Counted from the stretch's first letter, positions 1 to 7,517 are shown. The stretch: DNA of 10,334 nt from an uncultured Myxococcales bacterium (GCA_903917305.1 CAIXAA010000722.1:1-10334); one strand, 5' to 3'. Numbers and translations are program-made. Notes: generated by a model not told the origin, from the sequence alone.

Positions 1-764
1 ACGCGGCGGTTCGTCTGCTTGCCCGCGTCGGTGGCGTTGTCCGCCACCGGCTGGAACATCGCGTAACCACCGGCACTCAGGTTCTTGCCCTCGCAACCGC
101 CTTCCTTGATGAGGAACTTCACGACGGTCAACGCGCGCTGCATCGACAGGTCCCAGTTCAGGTCCTCGGCGCCGGAGCTGTCCGTGTGTCCCGCGACCTG
201 GAACAGGCGGTCCGGCAGGCTCTTCAAGATGCCCGCCAGCTCGAGCAGGATCGGCTTGGCGTCCTCCTTGAGCTTGGACTTGCCGGAATCGAACAGGATG
301 TCACCTTGCAGCGCGATGACCAGGAAGCCGCGCGACACCTTGACCTGCAGCTTGCCGGCGTCCGACATGGCCTTGAGCGCGTCGCGCACTTTGTTGACGC
401 TGGCCGAGACGCGATCGAGCTTCGCTTGCAGCTCGGCGCGCTCGATCTGGCACGCGGCCAAGGACTTGGCGCTGTTGCCGCCCTTGTTCGTGCACTCGTC
501 GAGCGCCTTGCGCGTCGCCGACAGATCCGTGCCAGCCTTGTCGGCGCGGTCCTTCTCGCTGGAAGCCGTGGCTTCCGCCGTGTCGCCGCGCGTGCGCTGC
601 TGCTCCTCGCGCAGGCGCGCCGCTTCGGCATCTTCGGCGCACTGCTTCTTGATGGCGGCCATGTCGCGGTCGTACGCGTCTTTGGGGATGCCGCAACCGG
701 CGGCAGCGAGGCCAAGGACCAAGAGCGCGGCGCGCGCGGACCAGATCGTGAGGCGGGTGCTCAT
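1..764 (-). CDS. OmpA-family peptidoglycan-binding lipoprotein (C-terminus off the left edge)
   Basis: Predicted outer-membrane lipoprotein that would hold peptidoglycan through a C-terminal OmpA domain. The 254 visible codons start with a short basic segment and a hydrophobic stretch ending in a plausible lipobox, AAGC, with the acylated Cys at residue 24. Residues about 30-135 are charged, Ala/Glu/Lys-rich and probably coiled coil. The OmpA-type domain begins near residue 148: ILFDSGKSKL, then GHTDSSG with Asp195, then LSMQRA with Arg210, the two residues known in this family to contact diaminopimelate. It runs to TNRR at the edge, so only the last strand is missing. The ATG at 762-764 is preceded by AGGAG at good spacing. 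The gene is divergent from the next lipoprotein gene. The fold is certain; the specific role (wall anchoring or a stator-like part) is not. Confidence 0.9.
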   Translation of the reverse strand, partial: MSTRLTIWSARAALLVLGLAAAGCGIPKDAYDRDMAAIKKQCAEDAEAARLREEQQRTRGDTAEATASSEKDRADKAGTDLSATRKALDECTNKGGNSAKSLAACQIERAELQAKLDRVSASVNKVRDALKAMSDAGKLQVKVSRGFLVIALQGDILFDSGKSKLKEDAKPILLELAGILKSLPDRLFQVAGHTDSSGAEDLNWDLSMQRALTVVKFLIKEGGCEGKNLSAGGYAMFQPVADNATDAGKQTNRR

Positions 765-817
765 GAAGACTCCTGCGAAAAGTGTGGGGCGACAGCGGTC
801 GCCGCGGGATTCGGCGC

Positions 818-844
818 AGTGTACCACGGCCCAGCTTGACGCAA
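818..844 (-). promoter_or_regulatory. Possible sigma70-like promoter of the OmpA-family lipoprotein gene
   Basis: Read on the minus strand, TTGCGT (839-844) and TACACT (818-823) each match four of six bases of the -35 and -10 consensus, about 55 bp upstream of the start codon. The 15-bp spacer is shorter than the usual 17, so this is only a candidate. No comparable plus-strand promoter is evident in the 187-bp divergent gap. Confidence 0.3.
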
Positions 845-951
845 TACCCGCCCGCGGCACGCCAGATTGCCGCGCCGCGTTCGATGCGGCACACTGCGGC
901 GCATCACTCCCGCCTTTGTCGCGGTTCAGCGCTGCAGAAGGATGGGGTGAC

Positions 952-2331
952 ATGACCGATCGGGGACGCATGCGCGCTTGGATGCCCATCGCCGTGACCG
1001 TGCTGCTGGCGACCGCCTGTGGTCGCTCGGCGCCGCCGCCGATGACGACCGTCGAGGCGCCGCGCCCTTCGCCCAAAGGTCTGCCGGGGGAGCGGCCTCC
1101 GGGCAACGCCGTCGCCACCGCGCTGCAGAACGGCTGGTATTGCTTCGATCTCGCCGGTGCGGAACGCCCGATGCTCCTGCCGGACGTGTCCAATGGCCGC
1201 CTGCGCTACATCGAGCGGCAGGAGACGCGCTTTGGTCCGCAGGATGTGGCGATCGCCGTCGATCTGGCGACGGGCGTCACCGAACTGATCGAAGCCGCGC
1301 TCGATCCGGCGATTCCCGCCACGCCGACCGCGCCGCCGGAGGTCGCCGCCGCCATGCGCATGGGCGATCGCTGGATTCAAGGGCCGAGCGAAGCCTTCAT
1401 CCTGCGCGGCGAGCCGCGTTCGCAGCAGCTCATCGCGGTGGCCGGCAGCCAGCATGATCCGCTGGTGTCCATCGGCCCGGTCGGCTGGGGCTCGGTCGTG
1501 CGGCTGCCAGGCGGCGTGCTGGGCGCGCTGCTGGTGCACGACACGAACCAGGACGGCGTGCAAGGTGCCGGCGACGAATCGGATGTCTGCCTCATCGCGA
1601 TGGCGCTGCAGCCGCTCTACATCGAGGAGCGCACGGCGCCCAAGCGCTTGATGCCGCACATGCCGGCGCTGCGCGAAATGCTGCGAAAAGAAGGACTTGT
1701 CGTGCTGAGCCTGCGCATCGAGGACGCCCGCCACCGGATGCGCGTCGAGATCAAGGGCACGCCGCCGGAAGACCCGATGGACGCGCTGGATCAGCTGCGG
1801 CGCGTGCAGCTGGGCACCGCGAGCGCGAGCGGCGAGGAGAGGCTGGGCGTGGTGCTCACCTGGCCGGGGCTCGACCGCACCGCGACGGCGGAGTGGCGCG
1901 ACGCGGCGCAGCGCATGGTGCACTGGCTGGATTTTGCGGATCAATTGCTCGGCGACAAGCTGGATTGCATCGGCGGCGATCCGGACAACCGCGCCGGCAT
2001 TCCGTGGTGCGAGCGGCGCGATGAGGCGGATGTGCTGGATTGGCAAGCGCTCCTGCGGCGCATCCAGCACGACACGGGCTTCACCTTGAAGCCGGAGTCG
2101 CGGATGCCCGCGCGCGGCGTGACGCACGACATGAACCATTTCGAAGCGCCCAAGGGCTTTTCCGCGCTGGACGGCGATGCCCGCGACCGCATCTCCCGGC
2201 AGTTGTTCATGGAAGTGTCGGCGCACCGCGCGCGGCTGCACCGCGCCAGGCCTTCGCCGCTGGCGATCCTGGACGACGAGGGCCAGCGCTGGGTGGTCGA
2301 CGGCAAAGGTGCGAGGCGCGCGGCGCAGTAG
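952..2331 (+). CDS. Predicted lipoprotein of unknown function
   Basis: A 459-aa protein that I cannot assign to a named family. The N-terminus has two arginines, a hydrophobic segment (residues 11-22) and Cys23 in the context LLATAC, followed by a Pro-rich linker, which together suggest a lipoprotein exported across the inner membrane. An open frame continues upstream to position 85, but that part lies antisense to the OmpA gene; the ATG at 952 has AGAAGGA nine bases upstream and begins exactly at the signal peptide. Residues 197-208 read DTNQDGVQGAGD, with Asp/Asn at 1, 3, 5 and 12 and Gly at 6, like a calcium-binding EF-hand loop, though no flanking helices are obvious. The C-terminal half is helical and charged, with two cysteines near residues 340-350. 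The stop codon is 3 bp from the converging xth stop. Confidence 0.75.
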   Translation: MTDRGRMRAWMPIAVTVLLATACGRSAPPPMTTVEAPRPSPKGLPGERPPGNAVATALQNGWYCFDLAGAERPMLLPDVSNGRLRYIERQETRFGPQDVAIAVDLATGVTELIEAALDPAIPATPTAPPEVAAAMRMGDRWIQGPSEAFILRGEPRSQQLIAVAGSQHDPLVSIGPVGWGSVVRLPGGVLGALLVHDTNQDGVQGAGDESDVCLIAMALQPLYIEERTAPKRLMPHMPALREMLRKEGLVVLSLRIEDARHRMRVEIKGTPPEDPMDALDQLRRVQLGTASASGEERLGVVLTWPGLDRTATAEWRDAAQRMVHWLDFADQLLGDKLDCIGGDPDNRAGIPWCERRDEADVLDWQALLRRIQHDTGFTLKPESRMPARGVTHDMNHFEAPKGFSALDGDARDRISRQLFMEVSAHRARLHRARPSPLAILDDEGQRWVVDGKGARRAAQ

Positions 2332-2334
2332 GCG

Positions 2335-3111
2335 CTACGCCGGCCACGCGAAGTCGACGCCGACGGGCACATGGTCGGACGGTTGCTCGCCTTTTCGCTC
2401 CAGCCGATCCATGAAGCCATCGCGCGCCAGGGCAGCCAGCGGCGCCGTCGCGAAGACATGGTCGATGCGCAGGCCGTCGTTCTTCTGGAAGCCCAACATC
2501 CGGTAATCCCACCACGAATACAGACCCGGCTCCGGCCGCACGCGGCGGAACGCGTCCTGCAGCCCCCAGGACGCCAGCTGCGCCAGCGCCGCCGTCATCT
2601 CCGGGCAGTACAGCACGGTCCCCAGCCATGCCTCCGGATGCGCCGCGTCCGCCGCCTCCGGCGCGATGTTGAAGTCGCCGCACAGCACCAGCGGCTGGTC
2701 CGGCTGGTGGTGGCGCTCCAAGTAGCTGCGCAGACGCTGCAACCACCTCTTTTTGTAGACGTATTTCTCCGAGTCCGGCTCCGATCCGTTCGGCACGTAG
2801 GCGCACAGCACGCGCACGCCCGCCACGTCCGCGGAGATCAGGCGGGCCTGCGGGTCGTCCTCGCCATCGTCCAGACCGCAGCGCACATCCTGCGGCGGCG
2901 TGCGCGCCAAGATCGCGACACCATTGTAGGTCTTCTGCCCATGCACCGCCGCGTGGTAGCCCAGCGCCTGCACGGCCTGGTGGGGAAACTGGTCGTCCGG
3001 CGCCTTGAGTTCCTGCAGGCACAGCACGTCGGGCTGGTGCTCCGCCAGCCAGCGCAGCAGCCGTTCCTGGCGCGCGCGCACGGAGTTGACGTTCCAAGTC
3101 ACGATGACCAT
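2335..3111 (-). CDS. xth: Exodeoxyribonuclease III (AP endonuclease, EEP superfamily)
   Basis: DNA repair enzyme that cleaves 5' of abasic sites and removes 3' blocking groups, with 3'-5' exonuclease activity on duplex DNA. The 258-aa length is typical of the family. All catalytic blocks are present in order: WNVNS (Asn7), LQELK (metal-binding Glu34), KTYNGVAIL (60-68), AYVPNG (Tyr105), GDFNIAP (Asp146, Asn148), IDH (Asp217) and the C-terminal SDHVPV (Asp246-His247). Start ATG at 3109-3111 with GGAG five bases upstream gives the expected N-terminus, so the gene is intact. The integrase gene ends only 24 bp upstream on the same strand. Expression may therefore now depend on readthrough from the mobile element, or its promoter may lie in the integrase 3' end. 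It converges with the upstream lipoprotein gene without an obvious terminator. Confidence 0.95.
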   Translation of the reverse strand: MVIVTWNVNSVRARQERLLRWLAEHQPDVLCLQELKAPDDQFPHQAVQALGYHAAVHGQKTYNGVAILARTPPQDVRCGLDDGEDDPQARLISADVAGVRVLCAYVPNGSEPDSEKYVYKKRWLQRLRSYLERHHQPDQPLVLCGDFNIAPEAADAAHPEAWLGTVLYCPEMTAALAQLASWGLQDAFRRVRPEPGLYSWWDYRMLGFQKNDGLRIDHVFATAPLAALARDGFMDRLERKGEQPSDHVPVGVDFAWPA

Positions 3112-3135
3112 AGCAGCTCCATGTGGCTTGATTGT

Positions 3136-4359
3136 CTAGCTATTCTCAGCCTTCAGATCGGTTGGACCTACCGATGGACCTACCGAAACCCGATCGGCCA
3201 AGTGGATCACCTGCCCCAGCTTACGGACTGCATCCTGGCGTGGCGACTCGGGCGGCCGGTTGTAGATAGCGTGCACTTGCTTGGAGTTGTGCCCAACCTG
3301 GGCCATGACGAGCGACTGCTGGATGCCGGCCAACGACGACAGGGTGATGTGGGTCTGGCGGAAGGTCTTGCCCGACAGCGCGGGGATGCCGAGCTCGTCG
3401 AGGCGCTTCTGCATCCAGACCCACAGTCCCTGCTCGGTCACGCAGGAGCCGCCGCCCTTTGCCTTGCCCTGTGCAGGAAAAAGCCAAGCATCGTCACCAG
3501 CTTCCGTGCGGCGCAGCTCCACAAGGGCGCGCAGGACGCCCGTGGTCTGCGGATCAAGGTAGGAAGGCCGGCCTTCCTCGTGCTGCTTGGTGCCCTCCAC
3601 GATGTGCCCGGAGACCCAGTGCCGCGCGATCTGCCACTTGCCGATCTCGCCGGTCAGGTCCAGATCGCGGACCTGCACGGCTACGAGTTCACCGGGGCGC
3701 GCGCCCGTCGAGAAGCCGAGCATCAACATCGGGAACCAAAGCCACGGCGAGCCCTTCTGGGCCACTTCGAGCAGCGCGCGGACCTGGTCGGGCATCAGCG
3801 TCAAGTCCTTGCCGCCGCGCGTCATGCTGGCGCCCTTGGGCAGGTGCACGCGCTCGGCCGGGTTCGGCAGCCCGTACTCGTGGCACCCGTCCGCCACCAG
3901 CCCTTTCAGCGTGATCCACCGCGTCCGCACAGACGACAGCTTCGCCCCTGACGCGACCTGCCCGTCAATCCACCCGTGAAGATCATGGGTTGTGATGCGA
4001 TCGAGCAAGAACGCGCCGAGCACAGGACCGATGTGGTGCGTCATGTGGCGCTCCACGTTGGTCTGCGTCGAACTACCCGGCGTCCACTCGCCTCTTGCGA
4101 CCTTGCGAGCGATCCAGGTTGCGCTGAAGGCGAGCAAGGATGGTGGCCGGATCTTCACCGCCGGGTCCTTCGCGTCGTCCCGCAGCGCCTCCGCCTGCCT
4201 GCGGGCGTCCGCGATCGTGGCCTTCTTGGGCATCACCTTGGACCGAAACGTCTTCTTGCCCGTCTTGTCCGACATGATGCCGACCATCGCCACCAACCGG
4301 CCGTCGCGCACGCGCCGGTAGACGGCGTGGGTGCCCGTGGTCTCCAGCTTGTCCCTCAT
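3136..4359 (-). CDS. Tyrosine recombinase / phage-type integrase
   Basis: Site-specific recombinase expected to integrate and excise the element that begins here. The 407 residues show the usual order: an arm-binding region (about 10-65, with DGR and GKKTFRSK), a core-binding SAM-like domain (about 73-165) and the catalytic domain (about 185-370). Visible catalytic residues are Arg221 (TGARPGEL), Lys258 (EGTKQHEEGR), Lys331 and Arg334 (KTFR), His357 (QVGHNS) and nucleophile Tyr366 (IYNRP). Lysine replaces the histidine of the common HxxR box, a substitution known in this family. The C-terminal tail carries a duplicated SVGP encoded by a 12-bp tandem repeat. The ATG at 4357-4359 has AGGGGG seven bases upstream; the start lies inside the upstream excisionase-like frame, which continues 287 nt into this gene. 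A gene at the element edge, next to intact chromosomal xth, is typical of integrative elements. Confidence 0.93.
   Translation of the reverse strand: MRDKLETTGTHAVYRRVRDGRLVAMVGIMSDKTGKKTFRSKVMPKKATIADARRQAEALRDDAKDPAVKIRPPSLLAFSATWIARKVARGEWTPGSSTQTNVERHMTHHIGPVLGAFLLDRITTHDLHGWIDGQVASGAKLSSVRTRWITLKGLVADGCHEYGLPNPAERVHLPKGASMTRGGKDLTLMPDQVRALLEVAQKGSPWLWFPMLMLGFSTGARPGELVAVQVRDLDLTGEIGKWQIARHWVSGHIVEGTKQHEEGRPSYLDPQTTGVLRALVELRRTEAGDDAWLFPAQGKAKGGGSCVTEQGLWVWMQKRLDELGIPALSGKTFRQTHITLSSLAGIQQSLVMAQVGHNSKQVHAIYNRPPESPRQDAVRKLGQVIHLADRVSVGPSVGPTDLKAENS
3163..3186. repeat. Two perfect tandem copies of a 12-bp unit, TGGACCTACCGA
   Basis: The 12-mer occurs at 3163-3174 and 3175-3186, inside the last codons of the integrase, and encodes the repeated Ser-Val-Gly-Pro. 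The pair is flanked by inverted 6-mers, GATCGG (3156-3161) and CCGATC (3190-3195). It could be a recombinase arm or core site near the element end, or simply a small in-frame duplication. Confidence 0.8.
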
Positions 4360-4903
4360 GGCCTTGCCCCCTGATGTAGCGGTCCAGTTCGTCGCGGTGT
4401 ACCCGGAGGACCGGACGATCGGCGCTGCCGATGTTGTGCGCCTTGATCTCGCCGCGCTGGATGGCCTTCTGCACGTTGGCCGTACTCTGCCGGATGTAGG
4501 TGCCGGCCTCTGCGGTCGTGAACCACGGCGTACCCTGCGGAACCGGCGCCGGTAGCTTCTCGTGGCCGGTCGCGGGCTCCAAGGCGCCCTGCCCCGAGCT
4601 ACCCCGTTCGATCGTGGCGGTCAATTCGCGGATCGCGGTCACCACCTCGGCGTCGCCACCGAGCGTGCCGAGGACGTTCGACTGCGGGTGGCCCCAGTCC
4701 GCCGGATACCGGATCGGCGGCAGCCGCTCGGCCTTGGGCAGCGCGAGCGGCGCGAACCTGGTGATGGGCTGGCCGTTGAGCAGCATGGCGCCGAAATCGG
4801 CTGGCATCGGGGTGGGCGCGCCCATCGTCTCGACCTCGAGCGCTGCCGGTTGCCCTACGGTGTCGGCGCCGTCCTTCGGCACCTCTGGATTTCGGTCTAG
4901 CAC
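4073..4903 (-). CDS. Excisionase-type helix-turn-helix DNA-binding protein
   Basis: Small DNA-binding protein likely to act as a recombination directionality factor or regulator of the adjacent integrase. The diagnostic part is residues about 125-178, PWFTTAEAGTYIRQS followed by VQKAIQRGEIKAHNIG and LRVHRDELDRYI, the winged helix-turn-helix seen in excisionase and MerR-like proteins. The first 120 residues are Pro/Ala-rich, with no motif I recognise. I chose GTG at 4901-4903, with AGGTAGG six bases upstream; the frame opens back to another GTG at 4952-4954. The functional part ends near residue 180, but the frame runs on to 4073, reading 287 nt inside the integrase gene as a Gly/Arg-rich tail that looks like an out-of-frame shadow. 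A one-base change in the run of five G at 4367-4371 would fuse it to the integrase. The HTH call is firm; both boundaries are not. Confidence 0.75.
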   Translation of the reverse strand: MLDRNPEVPKDGADTVGQPAALEVETMGAPTPMPADFGAMLLNGQPITRFAPLALPKAERLPPIRYPADWGHPQSNVLGTLGGDAEVVTAIRELTATIERGSSGQGALEPATGHEKLPAPVPQGTPWFTTAEAGTYIRQSTANVQKAIQRGEIKAHNIGSADRPVLRVHRDELDRYIRGQGHEGQAGDHGHPRRLPARARRPVGGDGRHHVGQDGQEDVSVQGDAQEGHDRGRPQAGGGAAGRREGPGGEDPATILARLQRNLDRSQGRKRRVDAG

Positions 4904-4954
4904 GGTCAACCTACCTGTAAAGCCCGAACTGGAAACGCGATCGTGTCCGCGCAC

Positions 4955-5414
4955 TTGGCGCGCTGCTGTGCCGATGGCGCAGCAGGGCTGCAGGCCGCGC
5001 CGGACCTGGCGTCGTGGAACGCTTGAACATCTTCGTGGTGTTGGAAGGTGCGGGCTTGAACCGCTGGTGCCGTCCTGGAGGACGCAGCCGTGCGCACCCT
5101 TGCCGACAAGCGTCGATCCGGTGCCGTCGCGACCCTAGCACCGGCCGCAACCAGCGTCACGAACTGGTTGCAAGCTACGCGCGCGACACGAGGCTGGCTC
5201 GATCGCGACCCAACTCTGGAGCGGGTACTGCGAGGCGTTCCCCGTGCGCCGCTCAGTCCGGCCGCTGGCGGAGCCAGTTCCGGGCTCGACGATCTGCTGC
5301 CGCCCGGAACCTGCAATACGCCTTCGCTCCTGCGCAACGGCACGACATCCAGGCCGAACACCACTAGCGTCGCCTGTACCGAGGCAGCGGGCCGTGTCGT
5401 GCCGCCTCAGGGTG
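4955..5414. other. Gene-poor stretch upstream of the excisionase/integrase pair
   Basis: No gene is supported here on either strand. A minus-strand frame ends at 4906, two bases before the GTG chosen for the excisionase-like gene, and could be translationally coupled to it, but it shows no motif and no convincing ribosome site. The stretch probably holds the leftward promoter for the excisionase/integrase pair, and perhaps undetectable decayed sequence from the integrase remnant that follows. One isolated TTGCAA box occurs near 5167. Confidence 0.4.
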
Positions 5415-5668
5415 CAGACGTCCCACCCGATGGTCAAGACCGCCGTGGCGCACCGTGCATCGCACCCTGGGCCACTTCGAGGTCGCTTCACTACGCTGCG
5501 GGACGGCGCCGCGCCGCCGCCTCCAAGGTGACCGAGGCCGGCCTCATGCGGCTGGCCGTGTCGAAGATCCTGAACCATGTCGAATCCGAGGTGACGGCGA
5601 CCTACGACCGGCATGGCTACGAAGTGGAGAAGCAGGCGGCACTTGAGGGCTGGGCGTGGCGGCGTTGA
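5415..5668 (+). pseudogene. Decayed C-terminal remnant of a second tyrosine integrase
   Basis: The final part reads cleanly as SKVTEAG, then VSKILNHVESEVTATYDRHGY, then EKQAALEGWAWRR and a stop at 5666-5668. This is the hallmark C-terminus of a common phage/island integrase family: the ILNH histidine and nucleophile Tyr in TYDRH are both retained. Just upstream, RRRAAASK stands where LRRTAAS is expected, so the Arg is kept while the preceding catalytic His has become Ala. Farther upstream the similarity hops between frames (HPMVKTAV in one, HRTLGHFEVAS in the next, FTTLR back in the first), showing several small indels. No core-binding domain or remaining catalytic motifs can be found, so the gene is dead. 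It is on the opposite strand from the intact integrase and belongs to a different family, so it is not a recent duplicate. The 3' end is certain; the 5' limit is approximate. Confidence 0.82.
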
Positions 5669-5827
5669 CCGCGACATCGGCAGCGCCGAGCGACGCGGCC
5701 GTCGATCCCAAGCGCCCGACCGAGCGACGCCGTACGCCTGCCGCTGGCACGCCCCGATCGTCGGTGGCGCCCAGCGGCGCGATGTGGCACAGATCGCGCG
5801 TCGCGCCGTCGCTGGCAGCGGACGACC

Positions 5828-5832
5828 GGAGG
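5828..5832 (+). promoter_or_regulatory. Strong ribosome binding site (GGAGG) that fixes the start at 5838
   Basis: GGAGG sits five bases before the ATG at 5838-5840. The frame is open farther upstream, to 5613 inside the integrase remnant, but nothing there resembles a start signal, so this site decides the annotation. Confidence 0.7.
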
Positions 5833-5837
5833 CGCAA

Positions 5838-7046
5838 ATGGGGCAAAGTCTCGATGCCACACCTGAGGAATCGGGCGGTCCAGGGCAAGCAGGATTCTGC
5901 GGTTTAGGCCGAAATTTCAAGCGGCTTGCGGACGTGGCGCGAGACACTCGCGTGGACCCGATCGAGGCCTTGTCGGTCGCGCAAGCTGCGCATGTCGACC
6001 TGTGGATGCCGCTCGTCAATGAGGTCCGCTGGCACTCGCATTCCTTCTTGCACTCAGGACACATGCTCAGCAACGAGCGCGTTCCCACTGCCCCCGAAAC
6101 CCCGCCGGGCGCGATGGTCGTGGTCGTGGACCACCTTGAAGTGCAGTCCATGGCGGTGCACCGCGTCCGCAGCAGTGGACGCGGCAGCTCGGGATGGGGC
6201 GGAGAGCTTGTGCCGCCGCAGGAGTGCACGATCGACGAACTGGTCGTCGATGAGGAGGATGCCGCCAAGTTCCAAGAGATTGTCGATGCATCAGAGGAGC
6301 CTTCAGCGGGCGTAGAGTTCTTGGTGCGGTGCACGGGCGAGAGCGAGTACCCCTGCGGGGCCGGGCTGACCTTCAAGCCGCTTACGACGGTGGTGGCCGA
6401 GTTCGCAAGCGACGCTGCCACGCTCCTTCGGGTTGCAGTCGACAACGGGATTGCGCTGTGGATCTCGATGCGTGTCGGCACGGGATGGTACGGCGACATG
6501 TCGAGCAGCGGCCCCGAGAAACCAATGGCGGTGCTGGCATGTCCTCAGGACTTGGAGGATCTCGCGCGCACCGGGACCGCGCGGTCGGTCACCCACTTGT
6601 TCAGCGGCTTCCCGCCGAACTGCCAGTACGGCACGATGAGCGCGCACGACGTGATGGTCGAAGACATCTCGCTGGCCACGCGAGACATCGCCCGGCTCAG
6701 GCTGGGGCTGACGCATGCCCAGCAGATCGCACAAGCCGTCGACATTGCACGGGCAACTGCCCGGGAGTTGACGATGGCCAATCAACGGGCGGACTCGAAC
6801 CTGCTGATTCTCGGGGCGTTGTCGAAGACCCTGGGCGCCAAGCTGCCCTACTTGAAGCCTGACAAACACCCTAGCGTTCATAAGTTGGCCAAGGAAGCCG
6901 AGCAGGTCCTCGAGGCGGCCGGAAAGACTAAGGGGCTGGGCCTCAGCACCCTGATGACCCGCATCAAGGAAGCACTTCGTGCCATCGGGGAAACGCCAAC
7001 GGACGAACCGGCACAACCGGGCGACGACGAGCCGCCGCAGGCATAG
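5838..7046 (+). CDS. Uncharacterised protein with possible N-terminal HTH and conserved-looking C-terminal module
   Basis: A 402-aa protein without an assigned function. Residues about 26-60 (FKRLADVARDTRVDPIEAL, then DLWMPL) resemble the short helix-turn-helix head found in a group of phage- and island-borne proteins. The C-terminal segment, residues about 320-382 (NLLILGALSKTL, later GLGLSTLMTRIKEAL), resembles the tail module that recurs in the same kind of proteins; EDISLATRDIARL (275-287) fits their middle section. These matches are from memory of the pattern, not from a search. The middle is acidic, with a VVVVDH strand (94-99) and no catalytic motif I can see; the end is Pro/Asp/Glu-rich. 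The start has GGAGG at ideal spacing. It is the first of the rightward genes, between the dead integrase and a 592-bp gap before the ParB-like gene. A DNA-binding regulator of the element is plausible but unproven. Confidence 0.75.
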   Translation: MGQSLDATPEESGGPGQAGFCGLGRNFKRLADVARDTRVDPIEALSVAQAAHVDLWMPLVNEVRWHSHSFLHSGHMLSNERVPTAPETPPGAMVVVVDHLEVQSMAVHRVRSSGRGSSGWGGELVPPQECTIDELVVDEEDAAKFQEIVDASEEPSAGVEFLVRCTGESEYPCGAGLTFKPLTTVVAEFASDAATLLRVAVDNGIALWISMRVGTGWYGDMSSSGPEKPMAVLACPQDLEDLARTGTARSVTHLFSGFPPNCQYGTMSAHDVMVEDISLATRDIARLRLGLTHAQQIAQAVDIARATARELTMANQRADSNLLILGALSKTLGAKLPYLKPDKHPSVHKLAKEAEQVLEAAGKTKGLGLSTLMTRIKEALRAIGETPTDEPAQPGDDEPPQA

Positions 7047-7389
7047 TCGCGTTGGTGAAGACCTCAGGTTCGTAGGTTCCGTCCGACCGGGAGCTGCGCG
7101 ACCTCGCCGCACCATCCGCGCTGCTGCGTTCGGGCGAATCTCGGGTGTGCCCCGGGACGTGCGCTTCGCGGGTGCCTGGGTGCGCGACGACATCGCAGTC
7201 GGTGAGCATCGACAATCCTTGGGCCGTCCTCGCGACGCGATTGCCGCCGCACTCCACCGCCGCTGAGCCGCCGCACAAGTACCTGATCTACACCATTAAG
7301 ATCTGGCTTGCCCTCGCTTGCGGCTTGCCGGGGGCGCGTCCGAGATCACTGGTTCGGCGATCTGATCGCGACCACCTGCGCCCAGGTCT

Positions 7390-7517
7390 TTGCAAGCGGT
7401 GGCCGTCCACATTCCGGATTCGCGGTGTCAGTCGAGCTTTCATGACGCGCGGCTACAGCTGACGACGACGTGGCTGCAGGTCTTGCAAATTGCAAACGTG
7501 GTCGCAACTTGCAAACG
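7390..7517. repeat. Cluster of four TTGCAA boxes, two as the 9-mer TTGCAAACG
   Basis: The self-complementary hexamer TTGCAA occurs at 7390-7395, 7483-7488, 7490-7495 and 7509-7514. The last two are extended to TTGCAAACG (7490-7498 and 7509-7517), 19 bp apart. The first two are each preceded by CAGGTCT (7383-7389 and 7477-7483), giving an imperfect longer repeat. At this base composition about one copy per 10 kb would be expected by chance. Candidate roles are operator, iteron or centromere-like site for the ParB-like protein encoded just downstream. Confidence 0.65.

Noticed and set aside
85..951. Long plus-strand frame joined to the lipoprotein gene, as if one 748-aa protein
   Set aside because: It is antisense to the clearly coding OmpA-family gene; the ribosome site and signal peptide place the true start at 952.
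904..2241. 445-aa minus-strand frame opposite the lipoprotein gene
   Set aside because: His/Arg/Ala-rich shadow of the plus-strand gene with no motif and no start signal.
3112..3135. tRNA gene fragment as integration target beside the integrase
   Set aside because: The gap is only 24 bp and has no tRNA-like stem or TTCGA-type loop.
2371..3951. 526-aa plus-strand frame across xth and the integrase
   Set aside because: It lies opposite two genes with complete catalytic motifs; its composition is that of an antisense shadow.
4906..5364. Minus-strand frame ending two bases before the excisionase-like GTG
   Set aside because: The position would suit translational coupling, but composition is Arg/Ser/Ala-rich, no start is convincing and an alternative frame in the same DNA looks equally protein-like.
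5656..5907. 83-aa plus-strand frame starting with GTG at the end of the integrase remnant
   Set aside because: No ribosome site or motif, and it overlaps the start of the 402-aa gene, which has a strong GGAGG; a real small gene cannot be fully excluded.
5135..6499. 454-aa minus-strand frame
   Set aside because: Ser/Thr/Arg-rich shadow opposite the integrase remnant and the 402-aa gene; no motif.
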